A DNA stretch of 64,000 nt from Vigna angularis. Lineage: Eukaryota; Streptophyta; Magnoliopsida; Fabales; Fabaceae. The stretch covers positions 15,007,388 to 15,071,387 of the forward strand of contig NC_068980.1 of NCBI RefSeq assembly GCF_016808095.1. Direction: 5' to 3'. How positions within the stretch are numbered: the stretch's first letter is position 1; each line of letters begins with the position of its first letter. Of this stretch, positions 36,830 to 49,443 are shown piece after piece. Below the pieces are notes generated by a model. It saw nothing but the letters and a program-made list of their open reading frames with translations. It did not search any database and was not told the DNA's origin. The translations under genes and the position numbers were made by a program.

Positions 36830-37154
36830 CCAAGTCAGGTGGAATATGTCCTTCTTCATTTTGGATGCAAGCATGACACCTTTTAATGTCTTTACATTTC
36901 TTTTAGAAGTTGTTAATTTTTCTCTCAAACTAATAACTTCCTTCATCCAATTGAGAACTTCCATTTAACTTAGAATTTAAGAAATTACGCTTAACACTAC
37001 TAAATCTTATTATGGACTGAAATGCAACATTGTGAAGACCTTTCAGTCTTGAGTAACGTACACGTATAGGATGATTCTTTCCCAACACTTTACTAACACA
37101 ATCATCAACTGAGATTTCATTAAAATTAACACTTTTAATAATTTCTTGTGTCAT
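36830..37154 (-). pseudogene. possible CACTA (En/Spm) accessory transposase fragment
   Basis: The minus frame starting at 37154 reads VDDCVSKVLGKNHPIRVRYS. This resembles the conserved GK(E/D)hxGRVR segment of plant Ptta/En-Spm-type transposases. It breaks at stops near 36930 and 36905. The match is short; it could be another kind of decayed frame. Confidence 0.35.
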
Positions 37155-38563
37155 TTTCTCCTATAAATTTAAACTCAAAAATGAATATTGAAATTGAGTC
37201 CATGTAAATATGTACACATGGTAGTGAAACTAAAAGTTATGATAAAGAGTCCAAACTAAGATGTGATATTTGTATTTTTCAGTCTCCCAAGTATCCCTTC
37301 CTTAATATTCAAAGTTTCAAAGTACATGGTAAAGGAAGACATATAATGTGTGTTTGAGTACATGTACTTTCAAAGTTAACAAATATTGAGAGTTAAAAAA
37401 TTAAAGCACCAAATATTTTCTCAATGAAAACATTCAATATTGATAACATGTAATGATTAGTTAGGAGTGATGAATTTAATGAAGACGGTCTATTCTCACT
37501 TTGAAGTTTGCGAAAAGTTGTAAGAAAAAGGGAGTAAAGCATTTCTATGCAATACCTTAGCGCTGCTTAAAGATATACATATTTCAAGAAACACAAACAA
37601 TTTTCGTGAAAATTTACTCAATTTTAGAACTTTAAAAACCACCGCAATAAAATTGAAGAAGTTTGAGACAAATAAACACACAATTTTGTTTGGATAGAAT
37701 AATTTTATTTAAAAAGAAGAGAGTAAATAAGAGAGATTGTGAAATTATAGTTTGAGACAAATAAACATAAATTAAAAATTATTTTTGAAAAAAAAACCAT
37801 GAACAACGAAAATTATAAATAACAAAATAAAAAGAAAGAAAAGAAACATAAATAATTAAAAATAAAAATAATTAAAAAATATTATTAATTTTATTATTTG
37901 CATCCCAAATTAATTATTTTAAAATCCTATAATTTAATTTTTTATCTTTACCCCTCATTTCAATGGGTCAACCAGTCATTGTTTTTACTTCCTCGTCATC
38001 CCATGTTTTTCTTCTCACACCTCACCCTCCACGTCTCTTCCAACATCACATACTTTCCCATCTAATTTTTCCAATGTTTTTTCTTTTATTTTCTCCCTCC
38101 AATTTTTTCATCTAATTTATCCACCCAGTGTTTATATTATTTTTTTTTTACTCATGTTCTCTGTTAACTTTTTCTATTTCTTTCACTCACTTTTTTTAAA
38201 TTGTATTTTACTCACCTACTTTCTCCACCTCACTTTCTTTTATTATTTTCTCCATTCACTTTTTTGATATTATTTTTTCTACACTTTTTATATTAATTTT
38301 TTCACTTATTTTTCACACAAACTTTTTCTATTTCTTACACTCACCTCTTTTTTAAATAATTTATTCACTTAATTTCTCCAGCTCTTTTTTTTTTATTTCC
38401 TTCATGCACTTTTTTCATTTAATTTCTCCACCCATATTTTACATTATTTTTCTCCACCTAATTTCTCTATTAACTTTTTTATTATTTCTCCATACACTTT
38501 CTTCATCTAATTTTTCACCCATTTTTATATTATTTTTTTTATTCACATTCTATACTCATAACT

Positions 38564-38572
38564 CTATAAATA
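38564..38572 (+). promoter_or_regulatory. LTR TATA box CTATAAATA
   Basis: CTCATAACTCTATAAATACC is conserved at 60340-60359 in the partner LTR, where flanking sequence has drifted. That supports it as the U3 promoter. Confidence 0.6.
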
Positions 38573-39039
38573 CCTACATATTTTCTCCTAAAGAGAAAAA
38601 CATCTTCAGTCCATTCTAAAACACACAATTTCCTCCCTCACACCATCACTCGTCACCAAGAACACACATATTTTCTTTCCCAAAACTCCACTCCATTTTT
38701 CTCCTACACACCATCATTTCATACCCCATCTCTACATATTAAACTTCATACTTCATCTCTTCCTTTTCACTCAAAACTAATCACCGTATCCTTCATTACT
38801 ATCCCAACATCATCCTTTTCATTTTCCACATATCTTCATAAACAAATTGGTTTTAGCAAGGTCTTCCTCTATCATCATTCTCTTTACTTTTTCACTAAGG
38901 TACACACATGTTTTCTTATTCCATGTTCTAGTATACACTTTTATATTTGTGTATTACACCTTTTCAAACTCATTTTTATTCTTCTAAAAAACAAATATAA
39001 AAATGATAAAAATTATAAAATTACAAAAAAAAATGATAT

Positions 39040-39265
39040 TTCGGTGTTTCTAAGTATAAGTACTCGTGTGATCGTTTGCATCATCTTAACAGTTAATACT
39101 TTTTTTAAATAATTGAATAATGTTTTTAAAGGTATAAGTACTTATGTGACGTCTGCATCGTCCTAATGCTTAATATTTTTTTTATTAAATAATTGAATGA
39201 TGTTTTAAAGGTATGGGTACTCGTGTAATCGCCTGCAGCGTCCTAGTGCTTAATACTTTTTTTTT
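39040..39265 (+). repeat. tandem repeat of about 75-80 bp, 3 copies, in the LTR
   Basis: GGTATAAGTACTnnTGTGAnCG..TGCATC..TAATnCTTAATA is repeated at about 39052, 39130 and 39211. Confidence 0.85.
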
Positions 39266-39451
39266 TCTTAATCATGTAAAAAATGTAAAAAAAAAATAAT
39301 ATAAAATCTTAAAAAAAAAGTTTTATCTATCACTTGTTTTAATGTTTGTGAGACCATTGATATTATATGATATCTTTTTTCTAAAAATAATAATTCCAAA
39401 ATATACAAAAATATAAAATCCACAAAATAAAATATCAACATTTTTAAACAA

Positions 39452-39690
39452 ATAATATTTAAGCCAGAACTATGTGATCCCTGATTTTTCATCATGAACG
39501 AAGATACACAGGAGCAAGGCCGGTCCTTGTCGGGTTCACTCTTCAAAATTTTAAAATAATCCATAATAATTTTCAAACAATTATCCAAACAATAATTTTC
39601 CTAATAAAGAACCACGTATCCCTGATTTCTCATTTTAATGAGAATACGTAGGAGCAAGGTTAATCCTTGTCGAACCTAAACAACTAATTT
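39452..39690 (+). repeat. direct repeat of about 135 bp in the LTR
   Basis: GAACTATGTGATCCCTGATTT with AGGAGCAAGGCCGGTCCTTGTCG is repeated as GAACCACGTATCCCTGATTT with AGGAGCAAGGTTAATCCTTGTCG (copies near 39467 and 39608). Confidence 0.8.
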
Positions 39691-39988
39691 TTTTTTTTAC
39701 TTTAAGATTGTTATTTTCAAGGAAAATTAAACATTTTGAAAACCACATCAACTTTATACATTTAGTTATAGGTATTGTCTTTGGGCATGCGCAATAGGGT
39801 TCTAATACATTCCCTTCGTGTAACCGACTCCTAAACTCAAAATCTGGTTTCCCAGACCATGTCTTATTTTTTTTGGTTTTTCCATAGTTTTTCATAATAA
39901 ACTATAGTGGTAACTTCAAAATCTCTGATTTTCAAATTTGTTCATTTTTTTAATGGTTCGTCGTCCCGTTGCGATCCTGGTTGTAACA

Positions 39989-40011
39989 TATGGTTACTCC
40001 GCTAGGGACGC
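39989..40011 (+). other. primer-binding-site-like sequence after the LTR
   Basis: TATGGTTACTCCGCTAGGGACGC lies directly 3' of the LTR end. It looks like a mutated Tat/Ogre-type primer site, which makes this a 5' LTR rather than a simple solo LTR. Confidence 0.5.
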
Positions 40012-40235
40012 TAGAGAGTTAAGTCATTTAATTAAGTGTGCAAATTCATGTGATTTTTGGTTATGTTTTTTTCATTCCTTTATTTTGGGTATGTATATTC
40101 TTGTCTCTTTTTATATTTGGAATAATTGCATGTGTATATTTCTTTTTTGTTTTGATACTTGAAATAATTTCATGTGTGTATTTTTTTATTTTGATATTTG
40201 AAATAATTGTGTGACTGGATATTAAAACTTAAGGT

Positions 40236-40879
40236 TAGTGCTGTCAAAATGGGTTAGAACCCACGAGCCAACTTGGCCCATCACGGGTTCAGGCGAGGTT
40301 GGGTTTAAAAAAATGTCATTTTTTGGTACATGCCAATTTTCAACCTGACTCACTTAGAACCCGGTTTATCCGGGTTGAACCCGTGGAGAGTCGGGTTGGC
40401 TCACCAACCTACCTAATTTAATTTAATTATTTATTAATTTATGTTTCAATATTATTAGTTAACACTTTTTTTATTGTGTTGTAGATGGGGATAAAAAAAA
40501 TATGTTTCCAATAGAGAAAATATTATGAATTTATCTATTAAAGACTTTAATATTATAAATGGATAAGTGACACAAAAATGATCAGTTTTAGAAACTTATT
40601 TGTTCATTTTTTGTTCTTGCTTTTGGATTACATTTGGATTGTTTGGTACTTTTTTTTTATTTTGAGTTGTCTTTGGAGTTTAACATCATTTTAGAGTGAA
40701 ATTTATTTAAATTTGAATTACAAAAAAAAATTAGATTTGACAAATAAATTTAATTAAGTGAGCCAGTGAGCCAACTCGTTTAACCCACCAACTCGTGGTG
40801 GGCCGGGCTGGGATGGGTTGGCTCACCAAGTGCCCAACCCGTGGTGGATCAGGCCGTGTTACCTGTTTTGACAACACTA
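40236..40879. mobile_element. non-autonomous hAT element
   Basis: Inverted termini TAGTGCTGTCAAAA and TTTTGACAACACTA. Flanks CTTAAGGT (40228-40235) and CCTAAGGT (40880-40887) form an 8-bp TSD with one mismatch. Subterminal GGTTGGCTCACCAA motifs face each other at both ends. It is 644 bp with no coding region. Confidence 0.87.
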
Positions 40880-43072
40880 CCTAAGGTAGATGACATGCTA
40901 TATATTAACTTGAGACTTTTCTAGTTATTGTAATCTCCCTTCACACACACTTTATGCATATCATGAGTCAGACCCTATACTTGGGTCTAAGCGTAACTTA
41001 GAATTAGATGTGTTGTGTAGAGGTGTAACTCTGAAACATACTTCTTATTTGGCTATCGTGAGAATCCCAACCTTAGTATGTTCTCTTCACTTGTATTTTC
41101 ACATCTAGTTGCACCTCAACTATTGTGAAATTAATGTCAAGAGGGTCATAACTTTAATGAAAAATACACTTTTTATAGCGATTTTTTATACTAGTTAAAA
41201 TCCACCAGGTATAAAAAGTGACGTGATGACAATATTATAAATATAGCAAACTTTTCTATACCTATTCCATTGAGAACATGTATAAAAAGTGGTGTGATGA
41301 CAAAACCATAATAAATTACAAATATTTTATACCAGTTTAATTCACAACAGGTATAAAAACTCATTTTTCTATACTAGTTAGAGTTAGAACCTGTATAAAA
41401 GTAGTACGGTGACAAAAATGTAATATTGGAGAACTTTTCTATACTGCATATTCATTATAGCCAGTATAGAATATTTGATATTCTGCCCCAACCCTCCTTT
41501 CATGCTTTGCTTTCTCTGTGCACGCTTCTTATTTCTTCTCGTCCTCTGTGTGGGCTTCTTCACTTTTGCTTTTATCATTGCTCCATCTCCTGGCTACGCT
41601 ACCTCCTCGATGAGCTCCTTTGTGTCAATGGTAGAATTCAAAACCCTCGACGTCTGCAACGTCGTGTCCCCTTCCAAATCGCCAAGCCACCACTCGTGAA
41701 AACCCTCGTCACGCTCATGTGTTGTGACCCTTTCCAAATCGCTAAGTCATTGCTCTTCAAAATTGTCATTGTGCCAATGGGTCGTGATCCCTCCAAAAAT
41801 GTTATATCATCTCTTTTGTTGTGTTTGGGAACTATATAAAGTTAGCAGTGCCCATGGATGGGGTTTTGCCACAACACACAAACGAAGATTGGAGATACTC
41901 TAGCACAAGATCACTTAGGTTTTTTTTTCTCGTAGCACCACCCTCGTTCACACCATTGTCGCTCGCCTCAGGTGTTACGTCGCTACACCATGATGTCAAT
42001 AAGGGTGTCAACTCTCTTCTCCCTCTATTCTTTAAAGAATAATGAATGTGCAACTAGGGTGCAACAACCACCGTGAACCACTTGTCACCATCAACGTCGA
42101 AAGTCATACCACTGTTTGTAATCGAAGGTGCCATCGACTTCCTATTCTTTGTAGGATTGATGGAGAACCTTTTTGTTCTTACTCTCTACACCGAAATGGA
42201 AAAGAAGGATAGATGGAGTTGTGTTTCAAATGATGAATAGAGGAAAATAAATGGAATTGAGTGTATTCATGGAAGAAATTGTGGCCCTGAATGTGCTAAT
42301 GGTGGAGGAGGGAATTAATGAAGGTGAATAAGGGAATGAAGAGTTTGTTTTTTTGTGTGTTGTGCGTGCCTTTGTGAAATAAGGAACAAGGGATGGTGGT
42401 GGTTAGAGAAGAAGGCATGTGATGCCAAGGATGATCAAGATGATACTCTGTTAGAGATTGTGAGTACTTTGTTGTCTTTTAAATGTTCCATTAAATTCTT
42501 GTACTTGTCTTTTATGTATCATGAGGAGTGAGCTTTTGCAAAAGAAAAAATTATTTTGAGTGAGGAAATCTTTAAATTGTAGGCTCGAAAAAGAAGATAA
42601 TGCAAGCAGATGAGGGTATTGCATGCAAATGGGAATTTAGTGAAGGGATGGGTAAATATAGAGGTTTGTGGGTGTCTCTAGTTCCATTTGGATTTTTCTT
42701 GTTCTTTAGCTTAACTTTCATTGTAGTGCCTAATGCTCGTGGCTGGAGCAAAGATGGTAATGTCATGACATGCCTAATTGCAATCCGTTAAACAACAATA
42801 CACCTCACTTGGCCACCATAACATAATAGTACCAATTCACCATCAGAAACATTTGATTTTCATATATAAGCACTTTTAGAGTCTGAGGCATCATAAACAG
42901 TGAACTGTTTGCTACCTGACTATGTGAAAGGTGAATTATCATCCCTTTGCGTATGATCTGACCAAATTAGACATTGCTACAAATATAGGTGGACAAGTCC
43001 TCTTCACTTCAATAACACATCAAATAATGCTTGTTCGTTTCAATATTCAAGTAAAGTTAAACACTACTTATA

Positions 43073-43220
<148 letters not shown>

Positions 43221-43337
43221 CACATGCACTAATTCTTCTTATCATATGTTCTCATTAAACCTTTGAATTATGTTATAATTTATTGTTGTTTGTTATCATA
43301 GGAGACTACATGATTCCCATGATGTGAAAGATACATG

Positions 43338-44320
43338 CACTAGTAAAAAATAAGGATTTTAACTCGTCCATTTGACATTGGTTTTGTTGCAATTGAAGTA
43401 TAAAATGACGTAGTGACATTTTTGAAAATTATCGAAACGTATATGCCTCAGTTCAAAAAGAACTAAGGCCTAATGGGGTCTACAACCTTAGTTGTTTAGA
43501 AAATCGAGGCATAAAATAACTAAAGTTGTTTTATAGACTTTAGGCAACAATTCTTTATAGAACCGAGGCGATAGAGGCTTATTGCCTTGGTTAAAGTATA
43601 ATCAAGGTAATGGACATGCATTTATGTTTAAATTTCGCAAACAAAGACATTTTTAGACAAAAGGCATCTTTTGCGCCGCTGCTCTCTCTCTCGTCTTCGA
43701 TTTCGTGACCACCATCTTCAACATTTCTTCCAATTTTTCTTTCATTTTTTGTTGATTAAGTGCTTATGAATGATTTTATTTCATTTTGATCGATAGATTT
43801 TGTGCACAAGTGCTCTTTGAATAAACGCTTTAGGATGTTCATTTCGTTTCGTTTCAACCCCAAACTCACCTTTAAGGTTAGATCTGTTTTAGGGTTTTCA
43901 TGTTTTCGTTTGGTTGTTTATTGGACAATGTTTCACGTTTTCTAGTTTCCCGATAAATAGAAAACAACATTTTTTGGATAGTGTTTTGTGTGCAGGTTTG
44001 TTTATGTGATTGTTTTTGTGTTTCTGGGATTATGTAATATAGTTTATGAGATCTGAAATGGTTACAAAAATGATCATTTTTTTTTAAAAAAAAATACTTT
44101 AGATAGGAGTTCTGGTAAAAATTGAGGCAGAAAAGGGCCTATTGCCTCGGTTCTAGATCCAACCAAGGCAATAGACCCATTTTTTTTTGCTTTACAGCTT
44201 CGGGTTTTTTAACCGAGGCAAAAAGTCTGAACTTTTTACCTCGCCTGCATATACCTCGGTTCTGAAACCAATGTCATAAAGCCAAAACAACCGAGGCAAT
44301 ATCCTTTCATTGCACTAGTG
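43338..44320. mobile_element. non-autonomous CACTA element
   Basis: It begins CACTAGTAAAAAATAAGG and ends CATTGCACTAGTG. Subterminal repeats of AACCGAGGCAAT/ATTGCCTCGGTT occur in both orientations (43435-43620; 44135-44310). Flanking triplets are ATG and ACG, a 3-bp TSD with one mismatch. The interior has a CT-rich leader-like stretch but no transposase. Confidence 0.85.
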
Positions 44321-45264
44321 ACGTGTTGCTGGTGCTATCAAAAATTTCATTTCCTAACTCGTGCATTACAAAGATGGGACATTTGATTTGTGTAAGGATT
44401 CAAGTTTGAAAAAACAAAATCCATTAATTTGTACTTTTTTTCTTAATGTTTGTAGTTCTCCTTGATGGTTTCGTTCAACACCTTTAGTTTTTTTTATCTT
44501 ACAGATAATATGACTAAGGTGTTGTTGTTCTTGTCACACTTAATGGGAGATATTCATTAGGTATGTGACAAGGTTTTAAAAGTCTTGTGAAGTTTTTTAC
44601 GTACCATTTTAACAAAGCTTTTGGGCACTTGTCTTTTAAGCCAATGCATGTTGGATTCACCACTAACAAAGGAGGAAACACGTTAGAACTACGTTGGTTC
44701 AGTCATAAATCTTTTCCTCCATCACCTTCAACTTCCACTTTCTCTTTTCCTCTAGTTGTTAATGCTCATATTCCTTAATCCTTTAGAATCGTATAGTTTG
44801 GCCAAAGATAAACATATTCACATAAAGTTGTTTAAACTTTGTTAATGGTAACATCGTCTATAACTTAGTTTGTTTAAAATTGTTAGTAATAGCCCATTGC
44901 ATTGCTGACTATGACTTGCCTCTATTTTAATAACTAAAGAATGTGTTCGGGATTGTAAATGTAAGGACCCAACAAGAGTATTTATGATGTTGTTGTAGAA
45001 AAGACACAAGAATTGGAATCATTATGATGTTGGTATTCTTATCTCCTTGTTTGTATTTTGTATTGAACTTTATATAATAACATACTTATTTACTCAGTTC
45101 GTGTTTCTTTTTTTTTTCTTAATATATAATAACATCTTATATTTATATCATCTCTTTACTTATATTTTTTAATTTGCACTGGAGAAATTTTTAATGTTGA
45201 AGATGTGGAGGGTGATTTGATATGCTCAACTAGGGTGCTTGTAGAGGCAATATAATATTGAAAA
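44321..45264. other. interior of the larger CACTA-like element, no gene recognised
   Basis: A short plus-strand frame at 44587-44778 has no similarity I can identify. The rest is AT-rich. Confidence 0.35.
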
Positions 45265-45508
45265 CAAAATGTCACTTTTTATGCCGCTTATTGTCAAAAC
45301 AAGTATAAAAAGACTTTTTGTACCTGTTATAGAGATAACCGGTATAAAAGTGATTGAAACACTTATTTGATTTACATGACATGAAATTGCTTAAATACAT
45401 TCATTCTTCATTAGTTTCCATCATCCATTTTATCTATAAAGAATCACCCTACAAAGGGAACAACCTAAAATGACCGCAAACAATCCTTTGAGCACATAAA
45501 AAAAACAA

Positions 45509-45826
45509 GGCTTAATAGGTTATTTCGTCCCTAAGTTAAGAGCTGAATTTCCGTTTAGTACCCGGTTTTAAAAATGCTTCTATTTCATCCCAAAGTAGTA
45601 TAAATTGTATCAATTAGGTCCCTTCCGTTAAATTCACATAAACAGAGTTAACTCCAGGTGACGAATCTGCACTTTTTCTTCTCTCTCCTCTGGATTTCCT
45701 GCAATATTCCAGCTTTTTGTCTCTCTCTCTTCTTCCTCACTTTTTCTGTACTCCTCTGCACTCACAAACCCATCTCCAACCCTCTAATTCATGCCAACAA
45801 CCACCTTCATCTCTCCCACCATCACC
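45509..45826 (+). repeat. Pack-MULE left terminal inverted repeat
   Basis: Inverted match to 50151-50468. It includes a CT-rich tract and ends CACCATCACC, beyond which the two sides differ completely. Confidence 0.95.
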
Positions 45827-46475
45827 GTGTTCCGGTTCCGGCGAACTTCCACGTAATTCTTGGGGTTCATGGAACACTTCATGTAATCTTTGAACGTTGG
45901 CAAGCTCCCGATGCGTTTAAGCTTGCTTGGATTCTTGGAGGAAACCTTCCACACTCTGATCTTACCGTCTTGGTGGTCGGTGAAGATTTTTTCGGCGATT
46001 ATTATGGTTTTAACCAATCCACTGCTTGATTTGAAGTTGGTGTAGTCCTTGAGATGCTTCCAGACTCTTATATTCTTGTTGTCGGAGCTGGTGTATAACA
46101 AGTCTTTGGAAACGACCAAGGAATATATGTGACCCTCTTCACGAATGAGGGATCCGGTGAGGCTGTTGCTAGGGAGGTGGTCTTGATGGTGGTGGAAGGG
46201 GTTTATAGCGGGTGAGGCGGGTAAAACCCATGGAGACTTGTTGAGAGGAGATGAAGTATGATTTTGGTAGTTCAATGGGGACATGGAGTAGGGGAGACAT
46301 CATTGCTGCTATCAGTGTAGTTCATGTGGCTGGCGTTGTTGCGGTGGTTATATTTGAAGTTATCAGCATCGATGTTGTTGGGTTCAGAGTGCAACAAGGC
46401 TCCAAATTTGGGTCTGTGTAAGGCCTTGTGTGTGTTTGGCTCCACCAACATGGAGCTGCCTTGTGCGTTAGTCAT
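45827..46475 (-). pseudogene. captured JINGUBANG-like WD40 gene fragment
   Basis: Reads minus from an ATG at 46475. The first segment (46272-46475) lies in one frame. The second (45784-46284) is in another, so a frameshift lies near 46275. The second carries two WD40-type repeats: EEGHIYSLVVSKDLLYTSS with NKNIRVWKHL, then KIFTDHQDGKIRVWKV. KCSMNPKNYVEVRRNRNTV follows, a stretch I associate with plant JINGUBANG proteins (negative regulators of pollen germination in Arabidopsis). Coding similarity stops at the TIR edge, so only about half of the repeats were captured. A minus-strand TATATATA near 46556, about 80 bp upstream, suggests the source promoter came along. Function is not expected from the protein. 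Confidence 0.8.
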
Positions 46476-46791
46476 TGGATAAGGAGAAATCTTAATATGC
46501 TGAGGTTGTGTTTGTGTGAAGGAATTGAAAGTTGAAGCAAAGGTTTGTTAGGGCGATATATATAGCGAGAGGTGGAGGGAGATTGGGGTGAGGGGTGGTC
46601 GACACGTGTGACGGAAAGCCAAAATCGGAAGGATTTATGTGTGGAAGAAAATTAGTACGAGTTTTGGGGGATATTATTATTATTATTAATTATATAATTA
46701 TAATTATTAAATATACATATCTTAAATTATAATTAATTATTACAATAATTAAATATACATATCTAGTTATTATAATATTTATTGCTATAAT

Positions 46792-47765
46792 TGTCAGAAC
46801 CATTAAAAACGCACCCAAAACCCCTTTGAACGGACGCTAGGTGTCAAGCAACGAGTATCTGGAAATCAGATAGTGGAAGGCAGGTGTCGGCAGATGAGCG
46901 GACGCTCGTTTTGACGTGGGAAGCAAAACTGATTTTTTAGAAATTCCCGTCACACTCTCTGCATGCACCCTTTTTCCCCAAACTCTGAAATTCTCATTTT
47001 CCCCTGCTTCTCACTAAAAGCTCTCCCTTCTCTCTACAAATTCTCACCTTTTCTCTTCTTCGATCATCATTCAGGCACCGTAGAAGTACTTCCGACGTCA
47101 AGAGCTTCAGTTTGAACCGATCGGTTTCGGGTTTTGAACTGGTAAGTTCTCCTTGTATTTAGACGTTCGTTTTTGGCACATGCAAACCAAATTCTGGTTG
47201 CATGATTTCCTATTGTCTGAGCCATTGTTTGGTCTCCTGTTGTCTGGTTAGTTTTTGAAGAGTTGTTGAACGTTGAGGGTAGAAGGAATTGTAGTCAGGC
47301 GAAACCTTACTTCTGTCTCTAGGACGTTCGTTCACACTTAGAGGTAAGGGAAGCTTATTAATTTAATTTACATGATTATGTGCTGTATGAACGTTCGTTG
47401 ACTTGATGATTGGATATGAAAAATGATTGAGTTATATTATGATGCATGAAATATATGAAATCTCTATGTTTGGATGGTATGAAATATGAAAGTGATTATG
47501 ACATGAATGTATAAAGTATGAAACTATATGTTAAGAAATGAGTTGGAATATAAATGATTCTGGTAGGAAATTTCCCCTATGAAAGGGTACGTTCATCACG
47601 GAACGGTTATTGACCGCTCGGTATTTCTAGTAAACTTGGTTAGAAGTGGATTCTTTCATTTGGGAAGAATCCTAATTGAGGACGAGTGTCTGCATTTCGA
47701 AATACCATGCTTGAGCGTTTGACCAAGTATAGTTGTGTCTTGGTATTCCGTTATAAATTTAAGTA

Positions 47766-47813
<48 letters not shown>

Positions 47814-49318
47814 ATTGTATATTGTAGTTATTCTTAAACACTATTCCAATAGTATCTAGGTATAGTTATCAAGCCTCTTCTCTATAAGTTTAGTAGCATT
47901 TTGTATCATACCAAGTGTTCGTCCTAAATAAGTGTTTGGTCTTACACCAGGCACTCGTTCTATCTCCTTAAGCTAATCTTCCTAATACGAGCATTCGTTC
48001 AAGCCCTCTAGGGTTCGCTCACTATAGTGTTCAGTCTTTGACTGGCATTTGGATTTCTTGATACTAAACTCAAATAAACTACGCATTCATAAGCGTTCGG
48101 TTTCTTCATGTGAATCATTCTAAGTATTAGTTTTGAATGTCTTGAAGTATCCGTATTCATTGGTTCCATCCTGGAGTCTTCGTACTTGGCATAGTCTTTT
48201 TGGTGTTCAGTTGGAGCTCTCAATAGTCAGTTCATCTAATTGGCTCATTGTTGTAATTAACGTTCGTTCCATTCATTTCTTGTGATATATGATTTTATTT
48301 GTTATCTTTCTCAACCCGATATCAACCCCTTGGCCTTAATCTATTCTGAAATTTGAGATCTCTCGGTCTCGCTCTACGTGTTCGGTCTCGTTCTGAGTTC
48401 GAGTTGAACGTTCGTTATTTGGAATCCTTATGAATCTTTGTACGAGGTGGTTAAATGAGATACTTATTAATGAAAGATGAAGAAAATGTGATATGGATAG
48501 AATTGGTTGGATTATGGACGAGCGTTCCGGGGAGGAACGACTCATGGTTGATTGTTGAATTGGTAAAGTATGACTGTGGGCATGCTAAGCTGGCGGTTCA
48601 TCCTGATGTTCTGTGAGTACTCGTCCTTTAGTAGAGGAGGGTAGGTCATGTGTGGGAACTACAGGAGGTCCTAGTCCTTAGGGGTACTTTGGACAGATAG
48701 GACTAACCTCGGGTGGCAGCTGTTGAGAGCATCCCAGTTACTACATCACCCAGGTGCACGAACGCCTGTAGCTACACAGATTTCATACAGTCCGGACAGT
48801 CAGTCTAGTAATAGGTTTTGTATGATACGTATGTTGAAATTTATCTTGTGTTTTGGATTGTTTAAAATGTATGTTTATGCATGAATTAAATTACATAAGC
48901 TTACCTTGTATTTCCTGTCTTGTTATGTTATGTACGTTCGTCTTTGTCATTGCAATGATCATCCATGTGGATGTGAGCAGAAGGAGACGTACTGCTGGAA
49001 GAGACGCTGGAGGAAGAGAACCTAGTCGAGGTTGAGGTTAAGACCGAACAGTAGGACGTTCGGTCAGTAGTTAGTTTTATAGTGAGGTGGTCGTTCGATC
49101 ACCTTTCTCTTTTGATTTTTGTATGACCGTTCGGTAATCTTCTTTTGTAAAACCGTTCGGTCAGAAGTGTACCTTTGTACAATTTTACTTTCTCATTCTG
49201 CTTTGTAAGGTCGTTCGGCCATGACCATACGTTCGTGTATAGTGTAAGACTGATCTTTATATTATTAAATGTGATTATTCTATTATATAGTTTTAGACTG
49301 TATTTTTGGGATGTTACA
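46792..49318 (+). mobile_element. solo LTR (2.5 kb) inserted in the Pack-MULE
   Basis: It runs TGTCAGAACC to GGGATGTTACA, with ATAAT duplicated exactly at 46787-46791 and 49319-49323. The flanks are AT-rich, so the TSD alone is weaker evidence, but the TG..CA ends fit. It is rich in CGTTCG and ACCGTTCGGT motifs. A CT-rich, leader-like stretch near 46980-47060 suggests plus orientation. No coding region was seen. Confidence 0.82.
47768..47806. repeat. (TA)n microsatellite
   Basis: About 39 bp of TA within the 2.5-kb solo LTR. Confidence 0.95.
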
Positions 49319-49443
49319 ATAATTATTAAATATATAATTATAATAATTAAATATATATTAAATATATTTATAAAAAAACCATATTATTTAAAAGAATAAG
49401 TTAAAAATAAAGTTTTATTATCTTTTAAAAACAAAATTTCGTC

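Larger units (their letters stand above)
37687..39988 (+). mobile_element. Tat/Ogre-like LTR (5' LTR or solo), 2.3 kb
   Basis: It starts TGTTTGGATAG and ends GGTTGTAACA. Right after it, TGGTTACTCCGCTAGGGACG resembles the TGGCGACTCCGCTGGGGA-type sequence that follows Tat/Ogre LTRs in legumes (from memory). A homologous, truncated copy is at 59703-60366. The middle is strikingly pyrimidine-rich, followed by a TATA box and several tandem repeats. No gag-pol was found downstream. Confidence 0.6.

Noticed and set aside
38404..38619. Phe/Leu-rich, membrane-like frames in pyrimidine-rich DNA (also at 59821-60403)
   Set aside because: The hydrophobic composition follows directly from the CT-rich strand bias of the LTR.
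45658..46029. A 123-codon plus-strand frame with a hydrophobic start resembling a signal peptide
   Set aside because: It covers the left MULE TIR and is antisense to the WD40 fragment. The same start recurs in the right TIR, so it is a by-product of the CT-rich TIR sequence.
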